In this document: piece after piece, positions 37,401-46,502 of the stretch
How positions within the stretch are numbered: the stretch's first letter is position 1
How the letters are laid out: each line of letters opens with the position of its first letter
Assembly (NCBI GenBank): GCA_016936975.1
Contig: JAFGWU010000039.1
Span: forward strand, 21,024 to 85,023
Source: Bacteroidales bacterium
GTDB taxonomy: Bacteria > Bacteroidota > Bacteroidia > Bacteroidales > GCA-2748055
Length of the DNA: 64,000 nt
Direction of reading: 5' to 3'
Translations under genes and position numbers: made by a program
Notes under the pieces: generated by a model
Databases searched by the model: none
What the model was told of the DNA's origin: nothing
What the model saw: the letters and a program-made list of their open reading frames with translations, nothing else

Positions 37401-37953
37401 ACTTGGAACCACTCTTGACGGGAAGTGTTTTTACACGATTTTCAGAAAAAGATGTCCGGGGTCCGATACAATAGAACTGGGCCCTTTTACTGTTCCTGAT
37501 AGAAAGGACGATCGGATGCCGGTAATTGCTTTCCAGCCGGCAACCAATCTGGATGCTCCGATTGATTTGCGCGAGTCTGTGACATACCAGGCCGAGGATG
37601 CCCGTTACAGCAACTCTTCAAAGGTTTTGATAAAGGCCGGCAAACCATCGGTCTGGATCAGGGGGAAGGAAGGATATATTAACTGGAAGATTACTGTGGG
37701 TATTGCTGCAAAATATGGACTGGAATTCAGGTATATGAATCCCCAGAATCATTCTGTTTTCGCTACGGTTGATATTACTACCGATAATGATATTCCGGTA
37801 TATCAGGGAGTAATAGAATTTTTACCTTCGGGTGACCGGTGGAAAAGCATAAGGACCGATACTCATTCCTCCATTAATGCTGGTGATTTCAGAATTATAC
37901 TGAATGCCGGGGGGAGCGACGAATTACTGTTTGACTGGCTGAAAGTTCAATAA
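34417..37953 (+). CDS. GH2 glycosidase with malectin and CBM6-like modules
   Basis: The ORF track begins at a GTG at 34357, but a TTG at 34417 starts a textbook lipoprotein signal (KPVAILFALILLSAC) and I prefer it; 1178 residues. GH2 parts are clear: sugar-binding sandwich (VDIPHNWDDYYGYRRL, VAWYRRELTI, FGIFRPVHLVV), immunoglobulin-like domain, and barrel with acid/base Glu in IILWGLENEST and probable nucleophile in LNGEYGAW. Then follow a malectin-like domain (about 715-870; YRVNCGGPDYTD, GDYLVELFFIEPWYGTGGG), a segment of unknown type, and a C-terminal CBM6-like sandwich (YQAEDARYSN...ELLFDWLKV). Beta-galactosidase or beta-glucuronidase specificity cannot be told apart here. The gene is followed 10 bp later by the propeller glycosidase. 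Confidence 0.85.
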   Translation: MKPVAILFALILLSACTNNKEVRKIISLNTGWKSIAMDSLSESDGIYSISDFDDSEWKSVDIPHNWDDYYGYRRLRHGNLHGVAWYRRELTINKESENSRYFLWFEGVGSYATVWMNGMKVGYHAGGRTSFTVDITDAISFNGENVLLVRADHPPNIRDLPWVCGGCSPEWGFSEGSQPFGIFRPVHLVVTAPIRIEPFGVHVWNDVGAGKVSVNTHIRNYSQVHETVCLVSRIEDKQGKIVSRKETKTEIRPGETITIQQHFTDIRQPHLWSPEDPYLYKLVSQIHQNKVNVDRTVTQFGIRWIHWDIDGDSATNRFYLNGKPYFINGTAEYEHLLGQSHAFSEKQVEARVEQIKSAGFNAFRDAHQPHNLRYQHFWDSLGILWWPQMAAHIWFDNPAFRENFKKLLSDWIIERRNSPSIILWGLENESTLPEDFARECADLIRQLDPTASIQRKITTCNGGTGTDWNVIQNWSGTYGGDPALYGDELIKHALNGEYGAWRSIGLHTEGEFVQDGPLSEERFCLLMESKIRLSDSVSSQCCGHFHWLFASHENPGRIQGGEGIRDIDRLGPVNYKGLFTIWGEPTDGYYLYRSNYAPKEHDPMVYIVSHTWEDRWINSGIKNGIRVFSNCDEVELFNGSASLGKKNNPGRGSHYTWDSVEINNNILHAVGYVNKRKAAEDCIVLNHQDTAINIADFAGNDISVPKEIKGHHYLYRVNCGGPDYTDRYGHKWMADLPYDGTKSWGSVSWTGDFRDLPSNYGSQRYTRDPIKGTLDWPLFQTFRYGRHRLKYHFPLPDGDYLVELFFIEPWYGTGGGIDCEGWRVFNVAFNGKNVINDLDIWRETGHDHVLKKTIRTTIDSGYLEISFPEVLSGQAVISAIAISTKDKKILPVPRSTGLIKELLSKNGEIKGQWTIQYWLSTGIRNYSDERSAFFHLPPELHGAEWIRTPCSKANLLFGTSVAIVPDEDVDLFIGIPGNHPGPYSWMDGFIRTGEVLGTTLDGKCFYTIFRKRCPGSDTIELGPFTVPDRKDDRMPVIAFQPATNLDAPIDLRESVTYQAEDARYSNSSKVLIKAGKPSVWIRGKEGYINWKITVGIAAKYGLEFRYMNPQNHSVFATVDITTDNDIPVYQGVIEFLPSGDRWKSIRTDTHSSINAGDFRIILNAGGSDELLFDWLKVQ

Positions 37954-37963
37954 AATAGGAACC

Positions 37964-39085
37964 ATGAAGAAGTTACTTTTTCTGACTGTATTAGCGGGAC
38001 TGCTATCCGGGTGCATTATAAAAAAACAGGATGTTTCAGGATTGCCCGAGACGGTAGCTCCTGAAGAAATGGAGAAAATTTACAATGAGATAAAAACTCC
38101 CTTTAAATATGGATTGGTTCTGACTGCTCCGGAACCATCCAAAAAAGTGGATTGCCCGACTATCTTCCGCAGGAATGGCAGGTGGTACATGAGCTACCTG
38201 GTTTATGATGGCCGCGGATACGAGACCTGGCTGGCCGGCAGTGACGATTTGATGCACTGGGACCAGATGGGACGGATTCTCTCTTTTTCCGACAGCACCC
38301 ACTGGGATGACGATCAAAAGGCAGGTTACATCGCCCTGCAGGATTATGAATGGGGAGGGAGTTACGCCCTGCAAACCTTTGATGGCAAATACTGGATGTC
38401 GTATTTCGGCGGAAACAAAACAGGATATGAAGCAGGAATATTGTCAATCGGGATCGCATATACCGACAGGGATCCCGCAATGGTTCATGAATGGCAGCGG
38501 CTTGATGAACCTGTGCTGAGACCGATGGACGAGGATGTTCGCTGGTGGGAAAACAGTACCATGTACAAAAGCACGGTGATCCGGGACAAACAGGAGATAA
38601 CCGGTTACCCGTTTGTAATGTATTTCAATGCCAGGGGAGACAGTATCCGGCCCCACAGGGGCGCTGAACGGATTGGAATGGCCGTTTCAAGGGATATGGT
38701 AAACTGGGAACGTTTCCTGAAAGACCCGGTTCTGAACCATCACAGGGGGATTACGGGAGATGCCTATCTTCAACGCATTGATGATGTCTGGGTCATGTTT
38801 TATTTCGGGGCATTCTGGGAAGGACGGCCTAATGCGTTCAACCGGTTTGCCTGTTCGTATGATCTGGTCAACTGGACGGATTGGACCGGGCCCGATCTGA
38901 TTGCTCCGACTGAAGATTATGAATCCAGGTTCGCTCATAAATCGTGTGTTTTGAAATATGATGGGGTGGTCTACCATTTCTATTGTGCGGTTAATGCAAA
39001 TGATGACAGGGGAATTGCCCTGGCCACTTCTGTGGATTTGGGAAAGAGTGACCTGAAATTTCTTGTCACTGAAAATAATGATTAA
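37964..39085 (+). CDS. Five-bladed-propeller glycosidase lipoprotein (GH43/GH130-like)
   Basis: 373 residues; lipoprotein signal (FLTVLAGLLSGC). The fold is a beta-propeller with repeated W/Y blades: KKVDCPTIFRRNGRWYMSYLVYD, TWLAGSDDLMHWDQM, WWENSTMYKSTVIRDK, IGMAVSRDMVNWER, FACSYDLVNWTDW. The opening DCPTIF resembles the first-blade Asp motif of GH43 and GH130 enzymes. I cannot place it in a numbered family. It is embedded between two GH2 genes with 10 bp and 2 bp spacing, so it very likely helps trim the same oligosaccharide. Product linkage unknown. Confidence 0.65.
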   Translation: MKKLLFLTVLAGLLSGCIIKKQDVSGLPETVAPEEMEKIYNEIKTPFKYGLVLTAPEPSKKVDCPTIFRRNGRWYMSYLVYDGRGYETWLAGSDDLMHWDQMGRILSFSDSTHWDDDQKAGYIALQDYEWGGSYALQTFDGKYWMSYFGGNKTGYEAGILSIGIAYTDRDPAMVHEWQRLDEPVLRPMDEDVRWWENSTMYKSTVIRDKQEITGYPFVMYFNARGDSIRPHRGAERIGMAVSRDMVNWERFLKDPVLNHHRGITGDAYLQRIDDVWVMFYFGAFWEGRPNAFNRFACSYDLVNWTDWTGPDLIAPTEDYESRFAHKSCVLKYDGVVYHFYCAVNANDDRGIALATSVDLGKSDLKFLVTENND

Positions 39086-39087
39086 CT

Positions 39088-41514
39088 ATGAGAACAAGGC
39101 ATTACGGCCTGCTGATGGCCATATTTATTATTTTTTTTACAGGATGTAATTCTGATTCTCATTTGCCGGGACAAAGAATTTCATTTAACGAAGACTGGAA
39201 ATTTCACCTGGGAGATATTGCTGACGGACAGGTTCCGGAACTGGATGACTCCGGATGGAGGGAACTGGATCTGCCTCATGACTGGAGTATTGAGGGACCT
39301 TTCAGCGAAGAGCATAATACGACCATTAACCAGGGTGCACTTCCGGCAGGTATTGGCTGGTACAGAAAAACATTCCGGCTTCCGGAATCCGATAGGAACA
39401 GGTTTTTTTACATCGGTTTTGACGGGATTTACCGTAACAGCCAGGTATGGATCAACGGTCATCTGCTTGGAGAAAGACCCTCGGGCTATATTTCTTTCCG
39501 GTATGATCTGACACCCTATCTGAACTATGGAAAAGAAGAAAATATGATTGCCGTTAAAGCTGACAATTTATTGCAGCCTTGCTCACGATGGTATACCGGG
39601 TCGGGAATATACAGGAATGTATGGATTGTGAAGACCGGCGAGGTACACGTTGATCATTGGGGCACCTTTGTAAGAACCCGGATGGATGACAATGCCGGAT
39701 GTTCTGTTGACCTGGATATTAACATAAGGAACCGGACTGAAAAATATAACCGCGCCTCTGTCAGGACAACCATTCTTGACCATGATGGTAGAAAGGTAAA
39801 ATCTTTAAGAAATTCTATTAATCTATCAGATTCTGTTTTGTCTTTGACCCAATCATTTTTAATTGATAATCCTGATCTCTGGTCTGTTGAAAATCCACAT
39901 CTCTATAGTGCCCTAACATCCATTTCCTGTAAGGGTACTGAACTGGACCGGTATGAAACACTCTTCGGCATCAGGGAATTCAGATTTGAGGCTGATAGTG
40001 GCTTTTCCCTGAACGGTCGGCATATAAAAATTAATGGAGTCAACATGCATCACGATCTGGGGGCCCTGGGCACTGCGGTCAATAAAAGAGCCATCGAAAG
40101 GCAGTTGGAACTTTTAAAGGAGATGGGGTGCAATGCCATCCGGACAGCCCATAATCCTCCGGCCCCCGAACTACTGGATCTTTGCGATGAAATGGGGTTC
40201 CTTGTGATTGACGAATCGTTCGATATGTGGGCAAAAAGAAAAAACCGTTATGATTACCATATTTTCTGGGAAGATTGGCATGCAAAAGACCTTCGGGATA
40301 TGATTCTGAGGGACAGAAACCACCCTTCGGTTATTGCCTGGAGCATTGGTAATGAAATTCGGGAACAGTTTGATTCAACCGGAATTGAAATAACCTGGGA
40401 GCTTGTCCGGATTGTAAAATCAGTGGATGACACGCGACCGGTTACCTGTGCCCTGACAGAGCAGGATCCTTCCAAAAATTTTATCTACCAGTCAGGAGCT
40501 CTTGATATCATAGGATTTAATTACAAACATGAGGGGTATCCCGATTTTCCGGTAATCTATCCGGGAGAAATGCTCATTGCTTCAGAAAGCGTATCAGGGT
40601 TTGCCACACGGGGATATTATGATATGCCGTCAGACAGCATCCGCATATGGCCGGTCAAGTATCGGGCACCCCTTATCGGTGCTAATCCGGAACACACAGC
40701 GTCTTCCTACGATAACGTTCATGCCTACTGGGGAACAACCCATGAAAAGAACTATCGTGTCATTAAACAGTACCCGCATATTGCAGGCATGTTTCTGTGG
40801 TCGGGATTTGATTACCTGGGCGAGCCAACTCCTTATGACTGGCCATCAAGAAGTTCTTATTTCGGGGTTATTGACCTGGCCGGTTTCCCCAAGGATTTGT
40901 ATTATCTGTATAAAAGTGAATGGACCGACGAACCTGTACTGCACATCTTTCCCCACTGGAACTGGAAAGAGGGGCAGGAAGTCGATGTCTGGGCATTTTA
41001 TAACAATGCGGATGAAGTTGAATTGTTTCTGAATGATGTATCCCAGGGAATCAGGAGGAAGGGCGATTCAGACTTTCATGTGATGTGGAGGGTTAATTTT
41101 GCACCCGGGAAGATTAAAGCTGTAAGCAGAAAAGACGGACAAACGGTACTGGAAAAAGTGATTTCTACTGCAGGAAGTCCATATCAGCTTGAAATAATCC
41201 CCGACAGGGATATAATCTCTGCTGATGGTCTGGACCTCTCTTTTTTAACTGTCAGGATAATGGATGAGTATGGAAATCTGGTCCCCTATGCAAATAACCT
41301 TGTCCGGTTCAATATTCAGGGAGATGGATCGATTGCCGGGGTTGACAACGGTTATCAGGCCAGCCTTGAACCATTTAAGGCCGATTACAGGAAAGCCTTC
41401 AACGGATTATGCCTCGTTATTATCCGGCCGGGGAAAGCAGCCGGTGAGATTAAGGTCACTGCGGAATCGGAAGGTTTGTTATCTGAGGAAACCGTCATAA
41501 GAACCCGGAATTAG
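39088..41514 (+). CDS. GH2 beta-galactosidase-type lipoprotein
   Basis: 808 residues, lipoprotein signal (MAIFIIFFTGC). Full GH2 architecture: sandwich (LPHDWSIEGPFSEEHN, GIGWYRKTFRL, WINGHLLGERPSGYISF), Ig-like domain, TIM barrel with acid/base Glu in SVIAWSIGNEIREQF and candidate nucleophile in MLIASESVSGF. DUF4982 (about 615-680; DEVELFLNDVSQGIRR) and a C-terminal Ig-like module (about 690-800; SFLTVRIMDEYGNLVPYA) follow. This is the usual shape of Bacteroidetes exo-beta-galactosidases. It overlaps nothing; it starts 2 bp after the propeller gene and ends 11 bp before GH31. Confidence 0.92.
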   Translation: MRTRHYGLLMAIFIIFFTGCNSDSHLPGQRISFNEDWKFHLGDIADGQVPELDDSGWRELDLPHDWSIEGPFSEEHNTTINQGALPAGIGWYRKTFRLPESDRNRFFYIGFDGIYRNSQVWINGHLLGERPSGYISFRYDLTPYLNYGKEENMIAVKADNLLQPCSRWYTGSGIYRNVWIVKTGEVHVDHWGTFVRTRMDDNAGCSVDLDINIRNRTEKYNRASVRTTILDHDGRKVKSLRNSINLSDSVLSLTQSFLIDNPDLWSVENPHLYSALTSISCKGTELDRYETLFGIREFRFEADSGFSLNGRHIKINGVNMHHDLGALGTAVNKRAIERQLELLKEMGCNAIRTAHNPPAPELLDLCDEMGFLVIDESFDMWAKRKNRYDYHIFWEDWHAKDLRDMILRDRNHPSVIAWSIGNEIREQFDSTGIEITWELVRIVKSVDDTRPVTCALTEQDPSKNFIYQSGALDIIGFNYKHEGYPDFPVIYPGEMLIASESVSGFATRGYYDMPSDSIRIWPVKYRAPLIGANPEHTASSYDNVHAYWGTTHEKNYRVIKQYPHIAGMFLWSGFDYLGEPTPYDWPSRSSYFGVIDLAGFPKDLYYLYKSEWTDEPVLHIFPHWNWKEGQEVDVWAFYNNADEVELFLNDVSQGIRRKGDSDFHVMWRVNFAPGKIKAVSRKDGQTVLEKVISTAGSPYQLEIIPDRDIISADGLDLSFLTVRIMDEYGNLVPYANNLVRFNIQGDGSIAGVDNGYQASLEPFKADYRKAFNGLCLVIIRPGKAAGEIKVTAESEGLLSEETVIRTRN

Positions 41515-41525
41515 ATCTGAAAAAG

Positions 41526-43793
41526 ATGAAAAGAACAAATTTTCAATTGTTTGATTTTCTTGATTTTGATCCCGCTCTGAGCGAAAATGAATTTCTGTGG
41601 AAAGCCTGCAGGCCGGTTAGTGTAGAAGAAAGAAACGGGGATATTGAGATTGAGATACCTTTTCAAAGACAGATCAGGTCGGTGGATATAAATCCTGACA
41701 GAAACGTTCCCCGGAAAAATTTTGTTTTTAAGTTGAGAAGTTATGGAGAGGGTATAATCCGTTTTGGAGCCGGTTTTGGCACTGAGCCTTTCAGGGACTC
41801 TGAAATACTTGAAATCGACAGCGGTTTGAAAACGGGCGATCTGAGTGTCGGGAACTCCGGTTCCGGGTGGACGATTAAAGACATTGACGGCAGGTTGCTG
41901 GCATCTATCAATCTGAGCGAACCGGACATTAAGCATTGGAGCGACCTGGTCCCCGGACCCGAAGAAACCTTCGAACTCGTGCTCTATCCAGGCTCTTCCG
42001 GAGAAATCAGACTTAATGCATACGATCACTTCTTCCCGGCAAGGCAGGATGCCTTTCCGCTGGCCTTTGTGGAACGGAACGGGAGACCTCACCGGACAAC
42101 ACTCTCTTTTCACTGTAATCCGGATGAGGTTTTCACGGGTACGGGAGAACGCTTTGCAAAAATGGATCTTTCCGGGATGACTGTCCGGTTAAAAAACCAG
42201 GATGGCCAGGGTGTGAACAGCAGGAGAACTTATAAAAACATCCCGTTCTATCTTTCTAGCGACATGTACGGAGCATTTCTCCATACCTCTTCAGACAGTA
42301 AAATCTCTTTTGCTGATCATTCAACCAGGTCGGTTCAGTTGCTTTGCGAAGAACCTTATATAGATGTTTTCCTTATCGGTGGAAACTCCCCTGAGGAAAT
42401 CATTTACCGGTACAGGAAATTGACAGGGTTCCCGGCTATGCCGCCGGTCTGGAGTTTCGGAACATGGATGAGCAAAATGTCCTATTTCTCTGCCGATGAG
42501 GTAAACGAAGTCTGCAACAGGCTGAGACAGGAAGGTTTTCCCTGCGATGTCATCCACCTGGATACCGGTTGGTTCCGAAAGGACTGGCTGTGTGAATGGA
42601 AATTCAATGAAGAACGGTTCCCTGATCCGGAAAAATTCATGTCTGACCTGAGAAACAGGGGATTTAGAATCAGCCTCTGGCAGATGCCATATATTGCCAG
42701 GGAAGCTGAACAGCATGATGAAGCCATAAAAAATAAATATATCGGAAAGACTGAGGACGCTTCTAACAGACAGGATTCAAATTTCAGCCTGCACGATTAT
42801 GCGGGCACCATCGATTTTACCTGCCCGAAAGCTGTGGAGTGGTATAAAAACCTTATTGGCAATTTACTGAAAATGGGTGCTGCCTGCATTAAGACCGATT
42901 TTGGAGAGGAGATACACATGGATGCGGAATATTACGGGAAAGATCCCGGTCAGCTCAGTAATCTTTACGCCCTCCTTTACCAGAAAGCGGCTTTCGAGGT
43001 CACCAGGGAGATAACCGGGGATGGCATTATCTGGGCCCGGGCAGGATGGGCCGGATGCCAGAGGTACCCGGTGCACTGGGGAGGCGATGCTGCCTGTTCA
43101 TGGGACGGTATGGCGGGAACGCTTAAGGGAGGTTTGCACCTCGGGCTCTCAGGTTTTGGATTCTGGAGCCATGATGTGCCCGGTTTTCACGGACTTCCTG
43201 ACTTCATGAATGCAGTGATACCTGAGGACCTTTATGTACGGTGGACACAATTTGGCGTGTTTACATCGCACCTGAGGTATCATGGAACCTCCGGAAGAGA
43301 ACCCTATCACCATCCGAATGTGGCCGGCATTGTAAGAAAATGGTGGAGGCTCAGATACGCACTGTTACCCTATATCCTTGAACAGGCTGAGAAAACTGTC
43401 CGATCAGGTTATCCCATGCTGAGGGCATTGATCTTCCACCATCCGGATGACAGGATCTGCTGGCACATTGATGATCAGTATTATTTCGGGGATGATTTCC
43501 TGGTTGCCCCGGTGATGAACAGTCTGAATCATCGGGATATCTATCTTCCCGAAGGCGAATGGATCAATCTTTTCAATGGCACATACAACAAAGGACCATT
43601 GTGGTTGAAAAACTTCGAAGCTCCACTGGACGAAATGCCTGTATGGGTCCGTATGAATGCGAATATTCCGATATATCCTGAAAAAATGGAATGTACAGAT
43701 GATTACAATCCGGATAAGGTCATATCGATCAAAGTAAACAGGGAGTTTAAAGGAATATGGGACTCTGAAACAGGTCATTTATTTAATATGTAG
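41526..43793 (+). CDS. GH31 alpha-xylosidase/alpha-glucosidase, cytoplasmic
   Basis: 755 residues with no signal peptide, unlike its exported neighbours, so it acts in the cytoplasm. The GH31 barrel is clear: FGTWMSKMSYFSADEV, VIHLDTGWFRKDW, the nucleophile Asp in CIKTDFGEEI, acid/base Asp in HWGGDAACSWDGM, and GFWSHDVPGFHG. The sequence resembles YicI-type alpha-xylosidases. A cytoplasmic enzyme implies that a disaccharide or glycoside enters the cell, perhaps through the SSS symporter two genes downstream. RG-II carries 2-O-methyl-xylose, but cleavage of that sugar here is conjecture. Eleven bp after GH2 and 7 bp before the URO-D-like gene. Confidence 0.9.
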   Translation: MKRTNFQLFDFLDFDPALSENEFLWKACRPVSVEERNGDIEIEIPFQRQIRSVDINPDRNVPRKNFVFKLRSYGEGIIRFGAGFGTEPFRDSEILEIDSGLKTGDLSVGNSGSGWTIKDIDGRLLASINLSEPDIKHWSDLVPGPEETFELVLYPGSSGEIRLNAYDHFFPARQDAFPLAFVERNGRPHRTTLSFHCNPDEVFTGTGERFAKMDLSGMTVRLKNQDGQGVNSRRTYKNIPFYLSSDMYGAFLHTSSDSKISFADHSTRSVQLLCEEPYIDVFLIGGNSPEEIIYRYRKLTGFPAMPPVWSFGTWMSKMSYFSADEVNEVCNRLRQEGFPCDVIHLDTGWFRKDWLCEWKFNEERFPDPEKFMSDLRNRGFRISLWQMPYIAREAEQHDEAIKNKYIGKTEDASNRQDSNFSLHDYAGTIDFTCPKAVEWYKNLIGNLLKMGAACIKTDFGEEIHMDAEYYGKDPGQLSNLYALLYQKAAFEVTREITGDGIIWARAGWAGCQRYPVHWGGDAACSWDGMAGTLKGGLHLGLSGFGFWSHDVPGFHGLPDFMNAVIPEDLYVRWTQFGVFTSHLRYHGTSGREPYHHPNVAGIVRKWWRLRYALLPYILEQAEKTVRSGYPMLRALIFHHPDDRICWHIDDQYYFGDDFLVAPVMNSLNHRDIYLPEGEWINLFNGTYNKGPLWLKNFEAPLDEMPVWVRMNANIPIYPEKMECTDDYNPDKVISIKVNREFKGIWDSETGHLFNM

Positions 43794-43800
43794 ATAAAAG

Positions 43801-44868
43801 ATGAGCGGAAAATGGAAGGAAAACTGGGAGGAATCCAGGAAGAACTATATCGATTGGTGGAATGGTACCGGGCTGGTCATCAGTATGTGGGAACACATGG
43901 AAAAAGAGGGTGAACCGGTTGAAAATGTCCTCCCGCCGGAACCACCGACAAACATTGAGCACTACTGGTTTAATCCCGGTTGGAGGGCAAAAAATATTCA
44001 TTACAGCCTGTCAAAAAGTGTTTTAAAAGCGGATATCCCCCCCGTGGCAAATACGCATCTCGGACCGGGTTCTCTTGCAGCTATACTGGGAGCTGAACTG
44101 GAAGGAGGGGAAGATACGATCTGGATCAGGAAACCCGGAAACTTTGATCCGGAAATAAAACTGAATGAAAACAACAGCTACTGGTTACTGCACCAGGAGC
44201 TTCTAAAATCCTGCCGCAAATACGCAGAAGATAAATATTATGTGGGCATGCCTGACCTTGTAGAAGGCCTTGATGTTTTGGCAAGCCTGAAGGGGACTGA
44301 TGAGACCCTTATGGATATGATCCTGTATCCTGAAAAGACCGCTGAACAGTTGCAGAAAATAAATGATATCTATTTAGAGGTATTCAACCGTTTGTATGAC
44401 ATTATAAGGGTTGGTGATGAAATGGCATTCTGCTATTTTTCATTATGGGCACCCGGAAAAACTACAAAAATTCAGTCCGACATTTCCGTGATGATCTCTG
44501 AGGAGGATTTCCGGAAGTTTGCCCAACCCTATTTCCGTGAACAGTGCCGGAACATAGAATATACGCTTTATCATCTTGATGGTGTGGATGCCATCCGGCA
44601 CCTGGATGCCATCCTGGAGATTGAGGAGCTTAAGGCAGTCCAGTGGACACCAGGCTACGGCCAGCCGCAGGGCGGTGACTCAGGATGGTACAACCTTTAT
44701 AAAAGAATAAAATCCGCCGGCAAGTCAGTAATGCCCTGCTGGGTGACTGTGGAGGAGATGGAACCCTTGCTGGATTATGTCGGCCCGGAGGGAATGAATA
44801 TCCTGATGGATTTCAGGTCGGAAAAGGATGTTGACAGGGCACTGGAAATAAGGGAACGTTATCGGTGA
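43801..44868 (+). CDS. URO-D-superfamily protein (methyltransferase-like), first copy
   Basis: 355 residues, no signal peptide. It belongs to the uroporphyrinogen decarboxylase/methionine-synthase-like barrel family: VISMWEHMEKEG near the start, YVGMPDLVEGLDVLASLKG, then TLYHLDGVDAIRHLDAIL, VQWTPGYGQPQGGDSGW and the ending LMDFRSEKDVDRALE. In corrinoid methyltransferases of this superfamily a HxC zinc motif sits where this protein has HLDG, so metal binding, if any, differs. True heme synthesis is unlikely in this context. Members occur in sugar loci with unknown function. It is followed by a symporter and a second URO-D-like gene. Confidence 0.75.
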   Translation: MSGKWKENWEESRKNYIDWWNGTGLVISMWEHMEKEGEPVENVLPPEPPTNIEHYWFNPGWRAKNIHYSLSKSVLKADIPPVANTHLGPGSLAAILGAELEGGEDTIWIRKPGNFDPEIKLNENNSYWLLHQELLKSCRKYAEDKYYVGMPDLVEGLDVLASLKGTDETLMDMILYPEKTAEQLQKINDIYLEVFNRLYDIIRVGDEMAFCYFSLWAPGKTTKIQSDISVMISEEDFRKFAQPYFREQCRNIEYTLYHLDGVDAIRHLDAILEIEELKAVQWTPGYGQPQGGDSGWYNLYKRIKSAGKSVMPCWVTVEEMEPLLDYVGPEGMNILMDFRSEKDVDRALEIRERYR

Positions 44869-44890
44869 TGTTTATAATATAATTCCTAAA

Positions 44891-46480
44891 ATGATTGACA
44901 TTCACGAATTATTGAGACCAGTTGATTTCATAGTTGTAGGTATTTATTTTGTTACCATCATTTTTATCGGGTACTGGGTTAGTTTTATTCAGAAAAGAGA
45001 AGAGAATGAGAACCTGTTTCTTGCAGGCCATTCCCTGAAGTGGCACAGCATCGGGCTGACGATGTGGGGGACCAATGTAGGACCATCCATGCTGATCGCT
45101 TCCGCCAGTATCGGGTACACGACCGGGGTCGTCGCCGGAAATTTCGGCTGGTATGCTTTTCCCTTCATTCTCCTGCTGGCCGTGGTTTTTGCACCCCGTT
45201 ACCTGGGCGCCAAAGTGCAGACATTACCTGAATTCATGGGGAAACGGTTCGGAAAATCCTCCCGGAACATACTCGCCTGGTACAGCCTCGCAACCATCCT
45301 GATCTCCTGGCTCTCACTGACTCTTTTTGCAGGGGGAATTCTTGTCAGCCAGATTCTCAATGTTCCGATCTGGCTTTCCGTTATGATACTGGTGCTGGTT
45401 TCCGCTTTTTTTACCATCGCCGGGGGATTGAAAGCCATTGCATATACCAATGTATTTCAAATGCTGCTCCTGATAGGCGTGTCTTTTGCGCTTACGGTGG
45501 TGGGTGTTTCCAAAGCTGGCGGAATTATGGCTATCTATGAAAATACCCCTCCAAATTACTGGAACCTTTTTTTACCGATGGATGATCCAAACTATCCGTG
45601 GCTCGCCATTCTGCTTGGTTATCCGGTCATGGGTATCTGGTTCTGGTGCACCGACCAGTCCATGGTCCAGTCGGTTCTGGGAGCAAAAAATCTTACGCAG
45701 GGCCAGCTGGGGGCAAATTTTACGGGATGGCTCAAGATTCTGGATGTCGCCCTCTTCATTATTCCGGGTATCATCTGCTTTATCCTTTTTCCTGACCTGA
45801 AGGACCCCGATGAGGCTTACATGACCATGGTAACCCGCCTTTTTCCGGCAGGCATGACCGGTCTTGTAATGGCCGTGCTGATTGCCGCACTTGTTAGCAC
45901 CATCGATTCGGCATTAAACTCCCTCAGCACAGTATTTACAGTGGATATCTTTATTGAAAGATTCAGGCCCGGAGCAGACCAGAAGCAGATCATAAAAATA
46001 GGAAGGATTGTTACCCTGGTCGGAGCTGCTCTGGCTATTCTTATCACATTGGCCATTAATAATATTCAGGGGCTTAACCTGTTCGATGTTTTTCAGGCCG
46101 TACTCAGTTTTCTTGCCCCGCCAATGTCAGTGGTGTTTTTGCTGGGGGTTTTCTGGAAAAAGGCAACTGCAAGAGCTGCCAATTTTGTCCTTTCATTCGG
46201 AACCATCTTCAGTATTGGAACCGGTATCTTATATCTGTGGGTATTCCCGTCTGATAAATATGATTTCTGGCCCCATTTCCTTTTGCTATCCTTCTTTATC
46301 TTTATATTTCTGATGGTGGTTTCGATCATTATAGTCCTGGCTGACAAAAGGGCAGGAGAGAAGGATCAGAACCAGCTCGATTTTGGCAGGTTATCCAAAC
46401 CACCCCGGAAAGTTTGGATTTTCTGGTCTGCCTTAATCATTGTGATGGTTATGTTGTATATTTTATTTAATGGACATTGA
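44891..46480 (+). CDS. Sodium:solute symporter (SSS family), second
   Basis: 529 residues with 13-14 membrane helices. SGLT-like pattern: VDFIVVGIYFVTIIFIGYWVS, LAGHSLKWHSIGLTMWGTNVGPSM, LPEFMGKRFGKSSRN, and TIDSALNSLSTVFTVDIF in the second repeat. Members near GH31 and GH2 genes usually import sugars or small glycosides with sodium. It is not a close copy of the symporter at 17784: the leading helices and the length differ. It lies 22 bp after the first URO-D-like gene. Its ORF overlaps the ORF-track start of the second URO-D gene by 11 bp, but a later start there removes the overlap. Confidence 0.92.
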   Translation: MIDIHELLRPVDFIVVGIYFVTIIFIGYWVSFIQKREENENLFLAGHSLKWHSIGLTMWGTNVGPSMLIASASIGYTTGVVAGNFGWYAFPFILLLAVVFAPRYLGAKVQTLPEFMGKRFGKSSRNILAWYSLATILISWLSLTLFAGGILVSQILNVPIWLSVMILVLVSAFFTIAGGLKAIAYTNVFQMLLLIGVSFALTVVGVSKAGGIMAIYENTPPNYWNLFLPMDDPNYPWLAILLGYPVMGIWFWCTDQSMVQSVLGAKNLTQGQLGANFTGWLKILDVALFIIPGIICFILFPDLKDPDEAYMTMVTRLFPAGMTGLVMAVLIAALVSTIDSALNSLSTVFTVDIFIERFRPGADQKQIIKIGRIVTLVGAALAILITLAINNIQGLNLFDVFQAVLSFLAPPMSVVFLLGVFWKKATARAANFVLSFGTIFSIGTGILYLWVFPSDKYDFWPHFLLLSFFIFIFLMVVSIIIVLADKRAGEKDQNQLDFGRLSKPPRKVWIFWSALIIVMVMLYILFNGH

Positions 46481-46502
46481 TTACCCATTGACGAAATGTG
46501 AA

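Noticed and set aside
41511-42113. 200-residue minus-strand ORF over the start of GH31
   Set aside because: Fully antisense to a conserved enzyme and without any motif.
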